Shown here piece after piece: positions 45,291 to 54,250 of a stretch of 64,000 nt of DNA. The DNA comes from Caballeronia sordidicola. Its GTDB lineage: Bacteria > Pseudomonadota > Gammaproteobacteria > Burkholderiales > Burkholderiaceae. Position 1 is the first letter of the stretch; each line of letters opens with the position of its first letter. The stretch is from positions 186,001-250,000 of the forward strand of contig NZ_MTHB01000278.1 in the NCBI RefSeq assembly GCF_002220365.1, given 5' to 3'. The translations under genes and the position numbers were made by a program. Under the pieces are notes generated by a model. It saw nothing but the letters and a program-made list of their open reading frames with translations, was not told the origin of the DNA and did not search any database.

Positions 45291-46567
45291 TCAGAACAAA
45301 ATATCCTGGAGCCGATAATACGCGCCGACCAAAGGCAGCGTCCACGCGCGGCCGGCATGTCCGGGCACCGAGGGCCAGGGCAGCGAGCGCCACGGGTTAC
45401 CTGTTCGGAACCCGACATCATGTCAGCCATCATGCGTCCCATATGCGTCGACATCTGCACGCCGTGGCCGCTGTAGCCCATCGAATAGTAGAGCCCTTCG
45501 TGCCGCCCCGCACGGGGAAGCCGGTCCACGGTGATGTCGATGAGACCACCCCAGCAGTAGTCGATCCTCGTGTTGGCCAGCTCCGGAAAGTACTTGGCAA
45601 GTCCCTTGCGTAGCACGTTGCCGCTCTTTTCATCGGAATGAGGATTGGACATCGCGAAGCGCGCGCGACCACCCCACAGCAGGCGGTTATCAGGCGTCAC
45701 CCGAAAATAATTGCCTATGTTTAGCGACGTTACATAGCTGCGCCTGCGAGGGAAAAACGCGTCGAGTTGCTGCGTGGAAAGCGGCTCCGTCACCACGATG
45801 AAACTGCCCACCGGCGCCATGCGCCGCTGGAACCACTGCAACGGCCCCACACGCGATGCACCCGTTGCCACCAGCACCCGGTCTGCCGTGATGACGCCAC
45901 GCGCCGACGTAAGCTCGTAGCGTTCGCCATCGATACGTTTCAGTTGCTTCACCGCGGCGCCCTCGAAGATGCGCGCGCCGTGCCGTGTGGCAGCCTGTGC
46001 CAGCCCGACCCCGAACTTGCCCATGTGCATCTGCACGCCGTTGCGCTGCAGCAGGCCGCCGTGAAAACTATCCGAGCCGATTTCACTGCGCATACGATCA
46101 GCCGGAATCAACTCCACTTCCGGATCGACTTCGCGACGCAACACCTCGTAGGTACGCGCCAGTTTCTCGAAGTGCTTGGGCTTGGCGGCCAGCTTGAGCT
46201 TCCCCGTGCGGACAAAGTCGCAATCGATCTGATGACGGGACACGATCGACTCCACGCTCGCCACCGCACTTTCATACGCGCGATAGAAGCCCCGGGCCTG
46301 TTCAAGCCCGACGCGCGCGGCAAGCGAAGCGAAGTCCTGCGCGACGCCGGTGTTGCACTGGCCGCCGTTGCGCCCGGACGCCTCGCTCGCTATCCGCCCT
46401 GCTTCCAGCACGGTGACCGACACACCGCGCGTGGCAAGTTCGAGCGCCGCCGACAAGCCCGTGAATCCGCCGCCGATCACGACAACATCGGCGCGGCCTT
46501 CCACGGGACCCTGTGCACCTCCAGTGAATACGGGAGCCGTATCCAGCCAATACGAATCAAGCTTCAT
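45291..46567 (-). pseudogene. FAD-dependent amine/amino-acid oxidase with a C-terminal frameshift
   Basis: A DAO-family flavoprotein of the gamma-glutamylputrescine-oxidase-like group. FAD-binding motif VVVIGGGFTGLSAALEL begins near residue 28, followed by GRNGGQCNTGV. Up to about codon 387 (MADMMSG) the frame is normal. The expected C-terminus NPWRSLPWPSVPGHAGRAW and then LPLVGAYYRLQDILF is present but in the -1 frame, ending at a TGA at 45291-45293. As written, the open frame instead runs on with about 46 unrelated residues to 45269. A single missing base near 45398-45425 explains this; it could be a real mutation or a sequence error. Confidence 0.8.
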
Positions 46568-46656
46568 TGATTTCTTAGTTGAATGTGGCGCAACGAGCGT
46601 GCTTCTGCCTCACGCGCCACGATAGCCGCTTTTAACCCATTCCGTAACGTGCTTGG

Positions 46657-48231
46657 TCAAGCAGTCCACCAGACATGCTCGGCAAACGAGAAGCCCATCA
46701 TCGAACCGGTCGGGATCGAGCCCAGCCCCTTCAACCGCTTGTCATTGGCGTCCAGCAGGCTGATGAACGACGGAATGCCGATGCCACCCTGATCCGCCAC
46801 CAGCACCTGCATTTCGCCGTACATCGCCTTGCGCTTGGCTTCGTCGGTTTCAGCACGCGCGCTCAGCAGCAACTGGTCAAAGCGAGGGTCCTTCCAGCCT
46901 GACTCGTTCCAGGGCGAGTCTGACTTGAAGAACTGCGTGAACAATACGTCTGCGCTGGGACGCGGGTTGATGCTGCCGAAACCAAGCGGATGTTTCATCC
47001 AGTGGTTCGACCAGTAACCATCGCCGGGAACCCGGTTGACAACAAGGTTCACACCAATCTTTGCGGCCGTCTGCTGCATCAGTTCGGCCATTTCGATAGA
47101 ACCGTTCGCGTCGGTCGTGGCGTAGATCGGCGGCAAAGCCGGGCCCACCGCACCAGCCTTCTGCATGTAGAACTTGGCCTTGTCGAGATCGAACTTGCGC
47201 TGCGGCAACGATGCGTTGAAGTAGCGATGGCCCGGCGGGATCGGCTGGTCGTTGCCGGTCACAGCGAAGCCCCGGAACACGGCCGTGCGGATCTGCTCGC
47301 GGTCGAACAGGTTCTTCATGCCCATCACGAAGTTGGGATTGCCCGTGAGCGTGTTGTCGCGACGCATGATCAGGTCGGTGTAAAGACCGGATTTGGTTTC
47401 CTTGACAGCATAACCCGGGGTCGCCGCAATACGCTGTGTCGAGCGCGGATCGACGGAGTTGATCAGGTGCACGTCGCCTGCGAGCAGCGCATTCACGCGG
47501 GCCGCGTTGTCGCTGATGCTCACCAGTTCGATCTGGTCCAGGTAAGGTTGTCCGGCTTTCCAGTAGTTGTCATCGCGCACGCCTACCGTGCTGACACCCG
47601 GCTTGAAACTCTTGAGCTTGTACGGTCCGGTTCCGATCGCCGAGCCGAAGTTCGTCGTGCCGTCCTTGACGATCACGAGTTGCGGCGTGGCAAGGATCGC
47701 CGGCAAGTCGGCGTTCGGCACATCGAGCACCATGGTCACTTCGTTCGGACCGCTCGCCTTGATATCGGTGAACTGATCGGCGAGGGTCTTCACCTTCGAT
47801 GCCGTCTGCGGGTTCTTATGACGCGACAGTGAATAAGCTACGTCAGCTGGCGTGAGCGCTTGGCCGTCGTGGAACGTCACGCCCTGGCGAAGCTTGATGA
47901 TCCACGTCTTTGCGTCGGAAGTTGATACGGACTCCGCTATATTCATTTGCGGCGTCAGGCTCTCGTCGAACTGCGTCAGGCCGCTATAAAACATGAAGAA
48001 CCGGATGTAGTCGCTACCCGTCGAACCCAGGGCGGGGTCGAGCGTGTCCGAAACCGAACCCGCGTCGTATGCCACCCGGATACTGCCGCCTTTCTTGGGG
48101 GTATCGGCGGCCAGCGCGGACGCCGATACCGACAGCAGGCCGCCGCCGGCAACCGCCATCATGCCGGTGCCGGCCAACACGCGCATCATGTCGCGACGGC
48201 TTACGCCACCGCTTTTAGTATCATCTTTCAC
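46657..48231 (-). CDS. Peptide-type ABC substrate-binding protein, Tat-exported
   Basis: A 524-aa family 5 solute-binding protein. The N-terminus has a twin-arginine signal (SRRDMMRVLAGTGMMAVAGG). Family blocks such as VTFHDGQALTPADVAYSLSR and GTGPYKLKSFKPG are intact. The GTG at 48231 has GGAG nine bases upstream. No permease or ATPase genes adjoin it, so it must use a transporter encoded elsewhere or serve as a sensor. Its place between hyuB and the FAD oxidase suggests it captures the compound that this island degrades. Confidence 0.87.
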   Translation of the reverse strand: MKDDTKSGGVSRRDMMRVLAGTGMMAVAGGGLLSVSASALAADTPKKGGSIRVAYDAGSVSDTLDPALGSTGSDYIRFFMFYSGLTQFDESLTPQMNIAESVSTSDAKTWIIKLRQGVTFHDGQALTPADVAYSLSRHKNPQTASKVKTLADQFTDIKASGPNEVTMVLDVPNADLPAILATPQLVIVKDGTTNFGSAIGTGPYKLKSFKPGVSTVGVRDDNYWKAGQPYLDQIELVSISDNAARVNALLAGDVHLINSVDPRSTQRIAATPGYAVKETKSGLYTDLIMRRDNTLTGNPNFVMGMKNLFDREQIRTAVFRGFAVTGNDQPIPPGHRYFNASLPQRKFDLDKAKFYMQKAGAVGPALPPIYATTDANGSIEMAELMQQTAAKIGVNLVVNRVPGDGYWSNHWMKHPLGFGSINPRPSADVLFTQFFKSDSPWNESGWKDPRFDQLLLSARAETDEAKRKAMYGEMQVLVADQGGIGIPSFISLLDANDKRLKGLGSIPTGSMMGFSFAEHVWWTA

Positions 48232-48453
48232 TTGAATGACTCCGGGTGGGTAAGGGATCTGAAAGAACGTTCAGGAGGCGATGTGGGCAAGGTTTATCGC
48301 GTCTCTTCAGCAGCATCGTATGCTTGCAGAATCCGCGTGAAACGCCGACAAAAACCGCGAAACAGCATAATTCGCCTGTTATTGCATTGCTAACGCGGTG
48401 CTTTGCATGGCCGTCAGCCAGCCGATGAAAACGTCCGCGTTTTCATCCATGTT

Positions 48454-50493
48454 TCAGGCAACGGCGGCCTGCTCCACGTCGAGCAATTGGGGGTATCGCC
48501 GCAACACGCCGGCATACAGTTCGTCAATAATTCCGGCGCCGGCGGTCAGCGTGCCGGCCGCTTCCCTCGCATCGAGGGCGTCGAATATCTTGTGCTTGAG
48601 GAAGTGACGCCACGCCACCGGCGCGCGAGCCAGGATGCCGGTCAATACGTCGTAACGTTCGCGTGTCCACTTCGCCTCATAGGCGTTGCGCGCCTCGCCA
48701 TAGTCGAAGTGAGTGGCCACCTTCCGGTCCGCGGTTTGGTCCATTGCCCTCTTCGCCTCTTCGCGCAGTCGAGCCGTCTGCGTTGCATCGATTGCGCCGT
48801 CAATCGCTCCGCCGACCAGCACGACGCCGTACAAGTCACGCGCCTGATCCACCCGAAGATAACCGCGCCGCACGTCCTCCGCCACCTTCTGCGCGTCGCG
48901 CTCGTGAGGATGGCCGTAGCCGCCACCGCCGCAGCCTTCGAGGCGGATGACATCGCCGGGACCGCACATCACGAGGTCGGTCACGCCCAGGTCCTCCTCG
49001 TCCTCGCGGCCCGGATTGCGGGTAAAGCGCGAGACGGCGCCCGCCTTGCCCCCAAGCACGCCCCAGGACGCGAAGCGCGAACGGTCGCGATTACGTGCGG
49101 TGACCAGCGTGCCCGGCGAAAACACCCTGAACTCCATCACGGTTCCCAAGCCGCCCCGGTACTTGCCCACGCCCGCGCTACCAGGCACGACGCCATACTT
49201 GGTGATGCGGATCGGCACTTCGGCTTCGTTGATCTCGACCGGCGTATTGCGAAGGAACGCCACGTTCGCGCCGGACGCATCCGACCCGTCGCCCGAGATC
49301 ATGCCGCCCGCGCCACCGCCCACAGGACCGATGGAAGCGATCACCGCGCGACCCCGGCGGTCCACGGTCTTGACGTTGAGAATCGACATACCCCCAGCGG
49401 GACACGCCGGCAAGCGCTCCGGGCACACCATCGAGAAGGCGCCGAAGGTCACGTACTGCGCGACCTTCGCGGTCAGGCTGCGCATCCCGACCGCCGCGGG
49501 CGCAACGCAATTCATGATCGTGCCTTCAGGCAGGATGCAGCGCGCCACTTTCAGCATGCCTGCGTTGAGCAGAAGATCGGGATTAAGCGAGTACAAGACG
49601 TAGTTGAGACCCACGAGCGCGAGGACGTGGCGCTCCTTGCCGCCCGTGGGCATGTTCAGCGACGAATTCAGTTGCGGATCGCTGCCGGTGAAATCGAAGA
49701 CGAGTGAACCGTCCGCAACAGTCAGGGTCAACGCAACACGCAGCGGTCTGCCGTTGACCGAATCTTCGTCGGCATATTCAGCGAAGAAATATTCGCCGTC
49801 CGGCATGCTCCTCACGATCGTGCGCGCCTGCTCTTCCGAGTACTCAAGCAGCGCGTCCATTCCGGCGCGGAATCGCTCGATTCCGAAGCGCTCGATGATC
49901 TCCAGCACCCGGCGCTCGCCGGTCATCAACATCGCAATTTGTGCCTTCAGGTCGCCGCGATTCTGGTCGGGCGCGCGCACGTTGATCGCCATGTGTTCGA
50001 GCAGGACCTCGTCCAGCACACCGGCGCGAACAATCTTGGTCGGCGCGAAGCGGATGCCTTCCTGGTAGATCTCGGTCAGCGTACGCGACAGCGACGCCGG
50101 TACCGCGCCGCCCATGTCGGTGTTATGAATATGTCCGCCGACATAGCAGACAATCTCGCCATTGAAAAATACCGGCTTCCACATCATCACGTCGGGCGTA
50201 TGGGTTGCAACGTAGCCGCTGTACGCGTCGTTGGTCATGCAGATATCGCCTGGTTCGTAGTGGTCGATCATGTCGATCACGGCACCGAAGTCGAGACCCG
50301 GATACCACGTGGCGCCCAGCGTCTTCGGCGAGGCGAACGTGAGACCACGGGTGTTCATCAACGTGCAGGAGAAGTCTTCCGTTTCCTTCACGAACGCGGA
50401 ATGCGCGGTACGCACGAGCGTATAGGCCATGCTTTCCGCCGCCGCGACGCAGTAGTTCGCGAAAATCTGGAGGACGGATTTATCGAATGTCAT
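48454..50493 (-). CDS. hyuB: Hydantoinase/oxoprolinase B subunit (HyuB family)
   Basis: A 679-aa HyuB-family protein, the partner of HyuA in ATP-dependent opening of cyclic amides such as N-methylhydantoin or 5-oxoproline; related pairs are acetone or acetophenone carboxylases. Typical motifs are the N-terminal SMAYTLVRTAHSAFVKETED, the metal-site region CYVGGHIHNTDMGG and the Gly-rich GCGGGGYGHPHERD. The length is larger than usual for hydantoinase HyuB (about 530-590 aa) because of a C-terminal extension of roughly 100 residues. It follows hyuA after 23 bases. Confidence 0.88.
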   Translation of the reverse strand: MTFDKSVLQIFANYCVAAAESMAYTLVRTAHSAFVKETEDFSCTLMNTRGLTFASPKTLGATWYPGLDFGAVIDMIDHYEPGDICMTNDAYSGYVATHTPDVMMWKPVFFNGEIVCYVGGHIHNTDMGGAVPASLSRTLTEIYQEGIRFAPTKIVRAGVLDEVLLEHMAINVRAPDQNRGDLKAQIAMLMTGERRVLEIIERFGIERFRAGMDALLEYSEEQARTIVRSMPDGEYFFAEYADEDSVNGRPLRVALTLTVADGSLVFDFTGSDPQLNSSLNMPTGGKERHVLALVGLNYVLYSLNPDLLLNAGMLKVARCILPEGTIMNCVAPAAVGMRSLTAKVAQYVTFGAFSMVCPERLPACPAGGMSILNVKTVDRRGRAVIASIGPVGGGAGGMISGDGSDASGANVAFLRNTPVEINEAEVPIRITKYGVVPGSAGVGKYRGGLGTVMEFRVFSPGTLVTARNRDRSRFASWGVLGGKAGAVSRFTRNPGREDEEDLGVTDLVMCGPGDVIRLEGCGGGGYGHPHERDAQKVAEDVRRGYLRVDQARDLYGVVLVGGAIDGAIDATQTARLREEAKRAMDQTADRKVATHFDYGEARNAYEAKWTRERYDVLTGILARAPVAWRHFLKHKIFDALDAREAAGTLTAGAGIIDELYAGVLRRYPQLLDVEQAAVA

Positions 50494-50516
50494 GTTGCGT
50501 TTCCAAGGTCAGCTAT

Positions 50517-52556
50517 TCAAACGGCTTCGAGAAAAAGATTGCCGTAGTCGTCTACGCGGGCGTTGAAGCCCGGCAGCACGCAGGTGGTGGTGTCGTCTTG
50601 TGCAACGATCGCCGGGCCGGTGAATCGATGCCCAGCCAGCAGTGCTGTGCGTCGGTAAAGCGGCACGCGACGCCAAGCGCCGTCGAGGTAGGCATCAATT
50701 TCAGACTCAGCTTTTGGCGTACCCTCGCCCGCCGCGATCTTTGGCAACTCAGGCTTGGGGGTGGGCGCGGTGATGACCAGCCTGAGCGCGACTACCTGAA
50801 TGGCGGACGTTTCGTCACTGTGGCCAAACAACCGTTCGTGCTCGCGATGGAACGCTTGCGCGATCCCTTCAATATCACCGTTGGCGATAGCGGCGGCGGT
50901 GAGTGGCGTATCGATCTCGAACGACTGCCCGCGATAGCGCATATCCGCCGAGACAACAAGTTCAGCCGTTGCGTCCGTACCGGTCTCGCGGATCACCCAG
51001 GCGCGCGCATCCGCTTCCAGCAGCGTGAGGTCATGGCCAAGCCTATCGAGGGACGCGCGGTCGAGCGGGTAATATGTCGTGCGAACAAAGTCGTTTTTCG
51101 TGTCTGCGATCAAACCACCGAGCGCGCTAAGCACACCGGGGGTAGTCGGGACTAGCAGGTTCCGAACGTTCAGCGCGCGGGCCAGGAAGCAGCCGAGCAT
51201 TGGTCCCGCGCCGCCGAAAGGCATCAGCGAGAAGGTCCGCGGGTCGATACCGAAGCGCGAGCTCAAACGGCTCACGCCTGCATACATGCCGGAGATGGAT
51301 ACCTCGATAATCGCGGCAGCCGTCTTGTACACGTCAAGTCCAAGTCTCTGCGCAAGCGGTTCGATCGCGCGCAGCGACGCGTCGACATCCACCTTTACCG
51401 CGTTATAGCCGAGCGCCGCGCTGCCGAGCACGCCGATGGCGGCGAATGCGTCGGTGATAGTCGGGCGCGTGCCGCCGCGACCGTAGCAAACCGGGCCCGG
51501 ATTCGACCCCGCGCTTTCCGGTCCGACCTTGAGCACGCCGAACTCGTCAACCCAGGCGATGGAGCCGCCACCGTCGCCGATCGACGAGACAGAGACCGAC
51601 GGAATATGGATCTGGAATTCGCCGATATATTCGCCCGTCGCGTACTGCGGCTTGCCGTCCACGATCAACGCAATGTCTGCTGTCGTCCCGCCGATGTCGA
51701 GACTCATGCAGTCCTTCACCTGGCAGAGCTTCGCGAGATACGCCGCGCCGATCACACCTGACGCGGTGCCGGACAGGATCATCTGCACGCAGTTCTGCTT
51801 GCCGTTCTCGGCGCTCATCACGCCACCATTCGATTTGGTAACCTTGAGGTCCGCGCCAATCCCGCTTTCCCCCAAAGCCGCCTGCAACTTCGTGAGGTAA
51901 TTCGACACGCGCGGTTGCACGTAACCACCGATGGTCGCCGTGACAGTGCGTTCATACTCACGGATGATCGGCCAGACTTCATGCGAGCACGAAACGAACA
52001 TACCCGGCATTGCACGCTGGATGATCGCCTTCACCTGCAGCTCATGCGACGGGTTGCGATACGAATGCAGCAACGACACCACCACGCCCTCGCACCCAGC
52101 CGCCTGCATTCCCAGCACAGCGTCGAGCACGCTGGTCTCATCGACCGGTGTTTCCTCGTCACCCTCCGCCGTCAGCCGGCCCACCACGCCGAACACCCGG
52201 TCGCGTGGAATGAGAGGCGCGGGACGGCTGGACATCAAGTGGTACATGTCCGGAATTTTTAGTCGCGCAATGTCCAGCACGTCTTCGAAGTTGCGCGTAG
52301 TGACAAGACCGAGCTTCAGCCCCTTGCGTTGCACTACCGCGTTCACGCCGACGGTCGTGCCGTGAGTGAAATAGACCACCTCTCGCGGCTCGATGCCGTA
52401 GCGCTCCCGCAGGCCTTCCATTCCGGCGAGCACTTCGCTTCCCGGACTGTCCGGCCGCGAAAACACCTTCAAGGTTCTTATTGTTCGCGTCGCTTCGTCG
52501 AGCACCGCAAAGTCGGTGAACGACCCGCCAATATCCACTCCGATTCTCAAACCCAT
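50517..52556 (-). CDS. hyuA: Hydantoinase/oxoprolinase A subunit (HyuA family)
   Basis: A 679-aa ATPase-like subunit of the acetate/sugar-kinase fold. Two phosphate-binding loops are visible: GVDIGGSFTDFAVLDEATR at the N-terminus and SLDIGGTTADIALI in the middle; THGTTVGVNAVVQRKG is also diagnostic. The ATG at 52556 is chosen because AAGGA lies seven bases before it; a longer frame to 52703 overlaps the oxidase gene. Together with HyuB it would hydrolyse or carboxylate a cyclic amide or ketone using ATP. The two cannot be told apart by eye. Confidence 0.88.
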   Translation of the reverse strand: MGLRIGVDIGGSFTDFAVLDEATRTIRTLKVFSRPDSPGSEVLAGMEGLRERYGIEPREVVYFTHGTTVGVNAVVQRKGLKLGLVTTRNFEDVLDIARLKIPDMYHLMSSRPAPLIPRDRVFGVVGRLTAEGDEETPVDETSVLDAVLGMQAAGCEGVVVSLLHSYRNPSHELQVKAIIQRAMPGMFVSCSHEVWPIIREYERTVTATIGGYVQPRVSNYLTKLQAALGESGIGADLKVTKSNGGVMSAENGKQNCVQMILSGTASGVIGAAYLAKLCQVKDCMSLDIGGTTADIALIVDGKPQYATGEYIGEFQIHIPSVSVSSIGDGGGSIAWVDEFGVLKVGPESAGSNPGPVCYGRGGTRPTITDAFAAIGVLGSAALGYNAVKVDVDASLRAIEPLAQRLGLDVYKTAAAIIEVSISGMYAGVSRLSSRFGIDPRTFSLMPFGGAGPMLGCFLARALNVRNLLVPTTPGVLSALGGLIADTKNDFVRTTYYPLDRASLDRLGHDLTLLEADARAWVIRETGTDATAELVVSADMRYRGQSFEIDTPLTAAAIANGDIEGIAQAFHREHERLFGHSDETSAIQVVALRLVITAPTPKPELPKIAAGEGTPKAESEIDAYLDGAWRRVPLYRRTALLAGHRFTGPAIVAQDDTTTCVLPGFNARVDDYGNLFLEAV

Positions 52557-52630
52557 TGCATTGTCCTTGCCTGTCGAAAATGATGAGACGCTATTGCCAT
52601 CATGGAAGGTCCCGGTTAAGAGCGTGGCGC

Positions 52631-53965
52631 TCAGGCGTGCTGCCTGCGTTTGTCGATGACATCGCGGATCTGGTAATAGCTCCCCAGCGCCGGCATGAAC
52701 CATGGCTTGCCGCGATAAAGCGGGTGTGTGAGCATCGGCGAGCCATAGGCGCTGCTCTCGGGCGATTGTCCTTCGATGATCAAACGTGCAACCTTGTAGC
52801 CGAGGTAGGTCATCATCACGACGCCGCTGCCATTGCAGCCAAGCGCGTAGTGGATGCCCTCGGCGGTGCGGCCCAGGTGCGGCAGGAAGTCGAGTGTGAG
52901 CGCCACCGTGCCGCCCCAGCTATGCGCTACCTTTACGTCAGCCATCTGTGGAAAGCGCTCCACCATTTGTGCGTGCAGGACCGCACCCGACTGGCGCCGG
53001 TCGAGGCTATAAAAGCGCGCGCGGCCACCGAACAGGAGGCGCTTGCCGTCGGGCGAATAGCGGTAGTAATTGACCACGCGGCGCGTCTCCGAGATACCAC
53101 GGCGCTTCGGTATCAGAGACGCCTGCAGGTCGGCAGGAAGCTCTTCAGTCGCGATCTGATGCGACACGACCGGCACCACACGGCGTTTCAGGTGCGGCAT
53201 CGATTCGCCCGTATAACCGTTGGTGCAGATCACCACGTGCCGGCTCGCGAGCGCTCCCCGCGCGGTCTCTACGCGATACCCCGCCCCTGAGCGCGTAACG
53301 CTCTTGACCGGGGCCTTGCTGCACACCGTGACACCCGCGCCTCGAGCCGCGGCGAGCAACCCGGCGAACATCATTGACGGGTGCACTTGTCCCGCGCGCT
53401 CGAGCAAGACGCCGCCGGCGTAAATGTCGCTCGCCAGTTCGTCGCGCAGTTCGTCGCGCGAGAGGATTCGTGCGCCCGCCGACGCGTACGCGTTGAGATT
53501 CACGATGCGCTTTTTCCACGCGGCCAGGTGCGCGTCGGTCCACATTGCGTTGATGCGCCCGGCCTTCACATAAGCGCATTCGATTGCGTTGTCCCTGAGG
53601 ATGCTTTCGAACACGCCGTAGGAAGCCGCAGCTTCACGCAGGAGCGCTTGCTGGCGTAGTTCGGATACGGCGTTGTCCAGCTTCTTGCCCGAGGGCGCCT
53701 TGCCCACGTTCACGGCTCCGGACACTTGTCCGCCACTCAGCGTGCTCGCACCGATGCCGGGCACATCGGCTTCGAGCACGGCCACGCTCAGACCATGCTT
53801 CGCGAATTCGAGCGCGCACGACAGCCCCGCATAACCCGCGCCGACGATCGCCACGTCGACGTCGCGCGGTACCTCGGCCATCAGGTCGTCGTGAGGGCGC
53901 CAGTCTTTCCACCAGTACGGGGTATCGGTGAAGTCGGAGGAAAACACTTGGCTACGGGTCGACAC
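52631..53965 (-). CDS. FAD-dependent amine/amino-acid oxidase (DAO family)
   Basis: A 444-aa flavoprotein, first gene of the hyu transcript. The FAD motif is VAIVGAGYAGLSCALEFAKH near residue 38. The conserved end LYRGKPWFMPALGSYYQIRD is in frame, unlike the broken paralogue at 45.3-46.6 kb; the WWKDW segment near the N-terminus is typical of the gamma-glutamylputrescine/sarcosine-oxidase-like group. The GTG start at 53965 has AAGGA seven bases upstream. It would oxidise a secondary amine or N-methyl amino acid; the exact substrate is unknown. Confidence 0.87.
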   Translation of the reverse strand: MSTRSQVFSSDFTDTPYWWKDWRPHDDLMAEVPRDVDVAIVGAGYAGLSCALEFAKHGLSVAVLEADVPGIGASTLSGGQVSGAVNVGKAPSGKKLDNAVSELRQQALLREAAASYGVFESILRDNAIECAYVKAGRINAMWTDAHLAAWKKRIVNLNAYASAGARILSRDELRDELASDIYAGGVLLERAGQVHPSMMFAGLLAAARGAGVTVCSKAPVKSVTRSGAGYRVETARGALASRHVVICTNGYTGESMPHLKRRVVPVVSHQIATEELPADLQASLIPKRRGISETRRVVNYYRYSPDGKRLLFGGRARFYSLDRRQSGAVLHAQMVERFPQMADVKVAHSWGGTVALTLDFLPHLGRTAEGIHYALGCNGSGVVMMTYLGYKVARLIIEGQSPESSAYGSPMLTHPLYRGKPWFMPALGSYYQIRDVIDKRRQHA

Positions 53966-53984
53966 AGTGAGGTCCTTGGTGGGT

Positions 53985-54015
53985 CCGAACTCGGGTCTGA
54001 ACTCGGGTCTGAACT
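53985..54015. repeat. 12-bp tandem repeat in the hyu leader
   Basis: Units CCGAACTCGGGT (53985-53996) and CTGAACTCGGGT (53997-54008), then a partial CTGAACT. It lies between the operator palindrome and the first start codon of the hyu unit, in the presumed 5' untranslated region. Confidence 0.8.
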
Positions 54016-54018
54016 TTT

Positions 54019-54092
54019 CCGTGCCACATTACGGCACGGCGTTCCATAAAATTATTGAAGTGCAAAGTATCACGCACATTTATCGCGTGCAA
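54019..54092 (-). promoter_or_regulatory. Promoter and IclR-type operator of the hyu island
   Basis: On the minus strand, -35 TTGCAC (54092-54087) and -10 TACTTT (54069-54064) are spaced by 17 bp. Downstream lies a palindrome with perfect 7-bp arms CCGTGCC (54019-54025) / GGCACGG (54033-54039). The layout and most bases recur at 56584-56654 next to the IclR gene. A repressor bound here would block early transcription. Confidence 0.78.
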
Positions 54093-54160
54093 GCGGTCAC
54101 AAAACGGGGTTGGGGGGTTGTGCTTTACGCGGCGAGTGATCGGCAAACCAGCGCGAAGCG

Positions 54161-54185
54161 CCGCCGTCGCGAGGATCGACGGCGG
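54161..54185 (-). terminator. Hairpin after the aminotransferase gene
   Basis: Perfect 9-bp stem CCGCCGTCG (54161-54169) / CGACGGCGG (54177-54185) with a seven-base loop, 66 bases after the aminotransferase stop and upstream of the hyu promoter. There is no clear T-run, so termination is likely but not proven by sequence. Confidence 0.45.
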
Positions 54186-54250
54186 TGGATGATAGGACTA
54201 CGACACACTGAAACCTGTCGCTTCAGGGTGTTGTTACGGGAAGTGATGCG

